A stretch of 64,000 nt of DNA from Hymenopellis radicata (taxonomy: Eukaryota; Basidiomycota; Agaricomycetes; Agaricales; Physalacriaceae). Positions 57,957 through 64,000 of this stretch are shown here, one piece after another. Made by a program: the position numbers and the translations under genes. The notes beneath the pieces are model-generated. The model was not told where the DNA came from and made no database searches. It saw only the letters and a list, made by a program, of their open reading frames with translations. The stretch covers positions 186,001-250,000 of the forward strand of contig JADNRX010000025.1 in NCBI GenBank assembly GCA_015501595.1, written 5' to 3'. Numbering within the stretch: the first letter of the stretch is position 1; every line of letters starts with the position of its first letter.

Positions 57957-59700
57957 ATGGGAGCGTGAGTATTGAAGAGAACGAGGAGCCGAAGCTGGAC
58001 AATCAGATCCCCTAGACTTTTGCTGCATGATAGACTGAATCCATGCGTGCGTACGCTCCTTTTTCTGCCAGAGGTCCTCGAGGGAGGGTGTCAGGACGAA
58101 TGTCTGAGTGGACGAGGGTTCGTCTTACGTCGCACGGCGTCATATCTGTTGCTACTACTACTTCGCTCGCTGAGGATGTACCGCTTGATTTAACCCTAGC
58201 TGCGACGACTACGCGTCTTCCTGAATTGCCGCGTTCGCTGTCGCCTTGTTGACTATGCATGTAGCCTGGTCTCTGCACATGTCTTCCTCTCGTCGGTTTG
58301 ACTTCTTCCGTGCATTATACTTTGATTATGCCGACGTTTCTCTCTAGTTTCATGGTCTCGTTGATCGTGCATATATGGTTACACCCTATGTATGTGTATC
58401 GCTCTGTATTTTGTGTGAATATCTCATCTTAGTACCACCTCTGAGAAACGGCATATTTCCATCTACTGTTTTGGTCTTCTACGACGCTAATAAGACCAGT
58501 TATTGGCGATATCTCGGCTGAAATCGCTTCCACACTCTTCCTTTCTCTTCTGCCACATCGACTTGCAGGTCACCGACCAATCTGCAGCTGGATAGAACGT
58601 TAACGTTATTCTTCCTTCACATGCAAAACATTCTGTTTCATGCTTGGATGAACCTTTTCTTGGATGGCGCGCACATACGTGCATCATCTGACCGGACGTT
58701 TACAGGATCTGGCATGATTACTCAAAGGCAAGGAGGTTCATGTATGCGGTACGAACTCTCTTGTTCGAGTAACGAAAATCAGACAATGTATTTGAATCAT
58801 TCTTTCCACTCCATTGCGTTCCTACCAACACTCAATCCTAAGCAACACCCATGATTTCCAAGCCGTCAAAGTGATCTTGGTAAATCAGACGCTATAACAA
58901 GCGTGTAGCTGCACGATCCCCCAAGATCAATGAAACGGGCCCAGGACGCATTCCGACATGAGTCCTTAATGTATCACTAGACGAACACATGCTGATCTCT
59001 CCGAGGCTTGTTCTTCCGGTGTTTATCAGAGAAATGGGTAGATCCCGATCCTTGAGCACTGTGACTCTGCTTTGTCCGCCAAAAGGAAAACAACGAGACC
59101 TCCACCAAACCTAAGCGATCCGAGCCCTTGTTTTCCAGCCCAATGCATTGTGCCCGCACCTTGTACCAAAAGGAGCACTGTTCGGGGTCGTGAGTGGTCT
59201 GATGGAAGGGAAGTCGAGGAGAGTAGAAGGCAAGAGCCATTTTGGGACTGTGAAGGGAGGGGACGGATTTGGAAGGAGTCGCGTGTCCCGGTACGAGTAC
59301 GCTGGACGTGAATATCGAGTACTTTGCTGCTTTTCCCTAGCATTTACGCGTCTGGCTATATTAGAATCGTCTTGAGATGATAGTAAAAGACCTTGTTCGA
59401 AGAAAACAAGGCAGGAGGAGGGAGGACACGGCGAACAGCAGGATTACGGAAAGGAGTATCCGGGGTCCGGGTGGCAGGTTCATTTGGGCATCATTCATAA
59501 GGCTTGTACTTGCGTCCTTTTTCCTGACCAAACAGCCATTGTTCTCCCCAAAGCGTCGACGCGCAAACAGGTGGCACCAAGAGCCCATTGTCCTCGTCTG
59601 TCTATTGTCCAACGCATTAGGATCCTCATACTCGCTGGTACGTGATCGATCGATAGCTCCCGTTTGTGGGGAAACATGTACTCAGGCGATTCCAGCTGTT
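57957..59700. other. Intergenic, 1.7 kb
   Basis: No gene recognised. The open frame upstream of the HMG-box gene (from 59377) runs in frame into it, but its sequence is unlike the family start and is more likely 5' leader. No repeats were noticed. Confidence 0.4.
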
Positions 59701-61243
59701 ATGCGCTCTCCGCCTTCCAGACGGCGTTCGTCGCTGGTGCCTCCAGCTACCGCTAAACCTGGCACTTATCGCGCCCGACCTATATCTTTTGCGCCCAATG
59801 TGACACCAGATTCGTACGACGCCCCAGCGTCTGATAACGAGTCTTCCTTCGGCGATGAGGACGCCCCGACGCTGTTCCCGCCGAGCAGCGACCCCATTGC
59901 GCCGTCGAGAAGACGCCAGAAGAAGAAGGATCCTGACCACGTACCCCGCCCGCCAAATGCGTTCATGCTGTTCAGAGCAGACTTTGTGAGGCAGAGGCAT
60001 GTACCTGGCAGTATTGAGACGAATCACGGGAGTTTGAGCAAGATTATAGGTGACTATACTTTCCCGATTAGCATTCAGGATAGTATGTTCATGATGTGTA
60101 GGCAGCCTATGGAGGTCTCTTCCCCAATCGGAAAAGAAGCATTGGGAGCAGAAGGCCAAGCACGAAAAGCATCTGCATGCGAAGCGATACCCAAACTACA
60201 AGTACAAGCCTGTGCACAACCGCGGTGGGCCTGCCAGTGCACGGCGGAAGGACAAGCAGGAGACACCGAGTCCTATGGAGGAAGAGCGCTGCGAGGACAT
60301 TGCACAGCTGCTCCTGGACGGGAACAAGGGCAAAGATCTCGCCGAAAAAGTCGCGCAGCTTGACCGCGCCCGAAAGGGTACGCCCGCCGATCCTATGCGC
60401 GGCCGGGGCAGTCTCGGCATGGACTACAGCGGACTTCGCCGACGAAGCTCCTCCGTTCCGCCCGAACTCACTCTACCCACCACATTGCACCTCCCTCGGC
60501 GCCCTTCTTCTGCCTCGGGCTACTCTTCATACCCCTCAACCTCCTTCATCGATCCGCCCCCCTATCTTCCCGCCGTCAACACGTCCTTATTCAATCCTTC
60601 TTATCTGCACTCGGATCCCTTTTCTCAACACCAATACAACAACAACTACAACAACGCCACATTTGCATACGAGACTCCGAGCCCCTTTGAGAATCCCCCG
60701 TCGTTCTACACAAACTCGACTGCCCCGAGTCCTGCGCCGTCGTCGTCGGACGGGCAGCCGCCAATTTACGCGCCGCAGCCTATCGCGCATACCCAGCTCC
60801 TCGAGATGGAACATGGCGCTCACCAGTTCCTCACATCCGCGCAGCGCCTCTCCATATCTGAAGGTCGCTTCAGTTTCTCCGATCTCAGCGACGATCAGCG
60901 CATATCCCTGCGCCAGTCCTTCTCATGGGCACGCGGCGGCGGCAACATGGACTACTCGCCGCAAGAGGCATCATACCCATACGGCGATGCCACGTCCCCG
61001 TACGACTCCTATCCTCCAAGCGGGGACAGCGCTGCAGGCTACACGCCCGAGTTCTCGTTCGCGGGGAAGCGGTTCTCGCTGTCCGAGGTCGACTTTGCTG
61101 CACTTATGGAGTGCGCTGCGCCGGACATTAGGAACATGCCTGTAGGGCTCGGCGGCGAGGGCGAGGGCTGCGTGAATCCTGGCGATATTCATCGCGACAT
61201 CGAGAGTCCCTCGGCTATGAACTTGGACGGCGAGGCGTACTAG
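59701..61243 (+). CDS. HMG-box transcription factor
   Basis: Sequence-specific HMG box of the MATA/ROX1/Prf1 group: RPPNAFMLFRADFVRQRHVP (near residues 81-100), then SLSKIIG joined by an intron (60050-60101) to SLWRSLPQSEKKHWEQKA and KRYPNYKYKP. The box is preceded by an Arg/Ser-rich region and a KKKDPDHVPR basic stretch. The rest is low complexity: Ser/Pro/Tyr/Asn-rich, with QHQYNNNYNNATF and several SF/FS repeats (RFSFSDLSDD, KRFSLSEVDFAALM) near the C terminus that may serve activation. Stop TAG at 61241. Homologues act in mating, fruiting and stress responses in mushrooms; which one applies here cannot be told. No frame breaks. About 495 residues. Confidence 0.92.
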
Positions 61244-61522
61244 CGACCCTCGCCGTCCTCACGAAAATGAACACTCCGCGCTCATATATCCATCCCATTG
61301 TTTTGCTATCGTATTGCATGTATCCATAGGCTTCTTATTTTACCCTTAGTTATACCGTATTTTAATAGGTTTTGCGTAGACCGCTACTTGCTTATGAACC
61401 TTGATGTATTTCTTAGAAACACCCTCGTCTCATCTGTTGTCGTTTGAATATCAATGCCAATCATTACGTTGGTCAAGTTCAGAAACCAAGTCTTATCATT
61501 GCCACTTGTAAGAGTAACGGGT

Positions 61523-63130
61523 TCATTCAGCGTCATCTCCGCCACCTGCGCCCCTCCGCCGTTTGAGCTTACTTGCCTCCCTGAACCTCTTCTTCCAACC
61601 CTTCGTCAACTCGCCCTTATTTTCCTCCCACCAGCCCTTTATCTCCTCTGTAGTGGTTCTATGATACCCACCCGTCGAGAGCAATCCGGTCGTCCATTGC
61701 CGCTCGCGCGCGACGTCAAACAAATCTGACGTCCGAGCCTTGGGCGCTGTCGGCGCGGATGGGAACGATGATGCTAAAGGGAAAAATAGAGGCTTCTTCG
61801 GGTCCAGGAGGATGTTGGATTGGAAGGAAACGGCGATGGGAACTGACATGGCCTGAGGGTCGTCCGGAATCGGGTGAGGTGCGTCAGTAGCGATTGGCTG
61901 CGTAAAGGGGAGAAGAGCCTCGTCGTCGTCCATCTCAAAGTCCAGTCCGAGATGATCCATGAGCGAGAATTTACCTGAAGAGGTTGGTGTTAAGAACAGT
62001 TTCGAGGTAAATAGAGAGGTAAACATACCTTCGTCTTCCCGAGGCTTGAACAACTCTTTGAGTTTATTCGTACTCTTGGTCGCGGTATCATCAACGGCGG
62101 GCACGACCTCGTAGTCCATGTCCAAATCCTGGTTGGTCTCGACGACATTCGCCAAGTCGACTTCGATGTCGGAATCTACACTCTCTGCGCCGCCCCAATC
62201 ATCATCTTTCCCGCCGAATATAGATGACAACAGATCCAGTGTCTGCGTTTTTTCTTTCGCCAAATCGGTCTCGTCCAATGGTACAGGAATAGTCCGAGGG
62301 GGAGAGGGTCTCCGAGGAGGAGAAGGAGCAGGTTCAACTTCTATCTCGCTTTCATCCTCCGTCGAGTCCATCCTTCAGCTGGCATTGATGGGATGTTTGC
62401 TCGGGACGGTAAAGGGCCGGAAACTAGGTTTTCCAAAAGGGCACCCTTGAGATGGGACGTCGATCCTTCCCAACGCCTGGTATCGATGGTGCGCTTCCGC
62501 GCCCGGACAGGTGGAGGTTTGACTCGCTCTTTCTTTTTCTTGTCGAAACTTTTGGACTTTTTTTACGGCTGTAGCAGTGGATATTGGTTGGGGTAAAGGA
62601 CGCTCGGGACGCATGCGCATCGGTCGAAGGAGACGGCCAGTAGATGTGAGTATCCACCCTGGACGCGTCGCGGCGTTCTCAGGCGTGACGAGGGACATGT
62701 CGGCGGCCTCGATAGCGCTGTATTTTGAGTGGCGTAGCTTAGGCTTCTTTTTGGGTGGTTCGGAGGCCTCTTCACGCTCCTTTGCTATTCTGGTTTTATA
62801 GATGAGCCAACTGCGAAATTGAGATCACAAAGAAACGACTCGCCGTTCTGCAAAGTCTGGCTTGGCTTCGCCAATACGCAGTTTGGCGCCCTTCCATGTC
62901 GATCCGTTGAGCACATTGCGGCAGCGAGTTAGCTGGGCTGGAGTAGCCTCGATAGTTACATAGCCAAAGGGTTTGACCCTCCCTACAGCGTCGAGTTTGC
63001 CGAAGCCTTCGACAGCCTTGACTGTGCCAAATGTGGATAGGCGTTTACTGATATCGTCAGAGGTTAAAGACGTGGTAAGTCCCGATATATGCAGACGCTT
63101 GACGACTGTCGTTGATGATGAGGGATCCAT
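61523..63130 (-). CDS. RRM nucleolar protein, NOL8-like
   Basis: N-terminal RRM: KRLHISGLTTSLTSDDISKR, then GFGKLDAVGRVKPFGYVTIE and WKGAKLRIGEAKPDF, followed across a GC-AG intron (62790-62843) by RIAKEREEASEPPKKKPKLR. The middle has MSLVTPENAATRPGW, a Lys-rich stretch and RARKRTIDTRRWEGSTSHLK, typical of fungal relatives. The C-terminal part is acidic (STEDESEIEVEPAPSPP, DLLSSIFGGKDDDW) and ends EEIKGWWEENKGELTKGWKK...GGGDDAE. Two frame corrections are needed: one in the A7 run (T7 at 62564-62570 on plus) and one missing base at GGATGG/ACTCG near 62366. Taken literally the stop there would split the gene in two. The likely role is pre-rRNA processing. Confidence 0.8.
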
Positions 63131-63710
63131 CCAGAATGCACGTCGGATGAGTGGATGAAGAGAGCCAGCAGCCTCCAGTTTAGGAAGGACCGGACCGGGT
63201 CCCGTTCAGGAAAGAACTTGGCTTCAACACAGATACTTGGACGATAAATGAATGAATGTACTTAGAGTATTCGAGAGCCATCATGTCGATACACGATACG
63301 AATTTTAACGCTGGTACTACCACTGGTAGAATGAGTGAGTCGCGACCGTATCAGTGGCTGTGCAATTGCGGCAAGGCGGCATATGCCGATCACCCAATTG
63401 GCAAGTGTAATTTTCTGTCCTCCCATCGTCGTCCTCAAGCCCGCCCACGTCGTAGCACCCTCAAAACCTCGCCAAGTGAGTGCACCATCCAAATCCATAC
63501 ATTCAGCTCTACGCAACGGTGGTCGCTTTGTTGAGTTTGAAGGCGGAACGGGCTGGATGGGTCGACTCGCTTTGGATGTACGCTGATGACCGTTTCGCAT
63601 TTTCAGCCGGAACTAGTGCGATACTTATTCGCAGTGCGTATCCTGTTTCTGTGTACGATTACAGGACTCATAACTTGGCAGCTTCCGACCAAAGAACTCG
63701 CTAGCCCAGC
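63131..63710. other. Spacer between the NOL8-like gene and RPS10
   Basis: Holds both divergent promoters. Small frames on both strands (63256-63586 plus, 63262-63600 minus) include a plus-strand piece WLCNCGKAAYADHPIGKC with four Cys/His that might be a small exon, but no complete gene could be built. Confidence 0.35.
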
Positions 63711-64000
63711 ATGATCATCAAGAAAGACACCAGGCGCACCATCTACGAAAACCTCTTCAAGGGTGCGTTTGCTGCTGACCACCTCTGGCAAACGCTGTAA
63801 TAACATTATTTATTTCAGAGGGCGTCATGGTCGCCAAAAAAGACTACAACGCGCCGAAGCATGAGGAGCTCGATGTGCCCAACTTGCAGGTTATCAAGGC
63901 CCTGCAGAGCCTGACATCCAGGGGCTATGTCAAGACCCAGTTCTCTTGGCAGTACTACTACTACGTCCTGACTCCCGAGGGCGTCGAGTACCTCCGTGAA
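63711..64000 (+). CDS. RPS10: Ribosomal protein eS10, 5' part
   Basis: Small-subunit protein at the beak of the 40S head. It starts [17 protein letters not shown], then an intron (about 63761-63819) and [40 protein letters not shown] and [20 protein letters not shown], which is the winged-helix core of the family. The window ends inside the gene; the Gly/Arg-rich C-terminal tail is outside. The visible part is intact. Confidence 0.95.

Noticed and set aside
62375..62698. Separate small gene ending just before MDSTEDESEIEV
   Set aside because: The frame that carries the conserved RARKRTIDTRRW block joins the acidic C-terminal part after a one-base correction, so one NOL8-like gene is more likely than two abutting genes.

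Overview
This window is nuclear DNA from a filamentous fungus, most likely a mushroom-forming basidiomycete (Agaricomycetes). Genes are close together on both strands and cut by many introns of about 45-65 bases with GT...AG ends. The proteins are eukaryotic housekeeping proteins mixed with fungal families: Zn2Cys6 regulators, an EF-hand MscS channel, a DASH-complex subunit and a Crinkler/RHS-type NTPase. I see no rRNA, no convincing tRNA, no CRISPR array and no bacterial-style operon.

Layout. 0.5-2.9 kb: ribosome-biogenesis ATPase ARB1, then about 4 kb without a recognisable gene. 6.9-11.3 kb, minus strand: proteasome subunit RPN7, complex I flavoprotein subunit NDUFV1 and a coiled-coil protein. 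11.5-27.3 kb: three paralogous Zn2Cys6 transcription factors (one minus, two plus) around a large low-complexity protein gene, with a 549-bp inverted-repeat element between the second and third. 28-36.8 kb: a Crinkler/RHS-like gene, an unrecognised multi-exon gene, RPS28, an MscS-like channel, a secreted protein and a 159-bp MITE. 37-45.2 kb: two tightly divergent pairs, DnaJ/MAK21 and SPT3/SPC19. 45.2-47.3 kb: relics of an ABCC transporter and an SNF2 helicase. 47.6-54.5 kb: ASA1, a 706-bp inverted-repeat element, V-ATPase subunit c and the CTD phosphatase FCP1, all genes on minus. 55-64 kb: an epimerase relic, a zinc-finger-like protein, ATP20, an HMG-box factor, an RRM nucleolar protein and the start of RPS10.

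The housekeeping genes cover ribosome making (ARB1, MAK21, the NOL8-like protein, RPS28, RPS10), transcription (SPT3, FCP1, ASA1), energy and organelle function (NDUFV1, ATP20, VMA3), proteolysis (RPN7) and the kinetochore (SPC19).

A caution for any reader: many otherwise well-preserved genes have a one-base shift of reading frame, mostly a missing base and often in a homopolymer (ARB1, the 16-20 kb gene, RPS28, DnaJ, MAK21 four times, SPT3, SPC19, VMA3, the NOL8-like gene). The simplest explanation is uncorrected assembly errors. Genes are therefore called broken here only where several motifs are lost. Exon borders are my reading of splice signals; spans run from start codon to stop codon and include introns.
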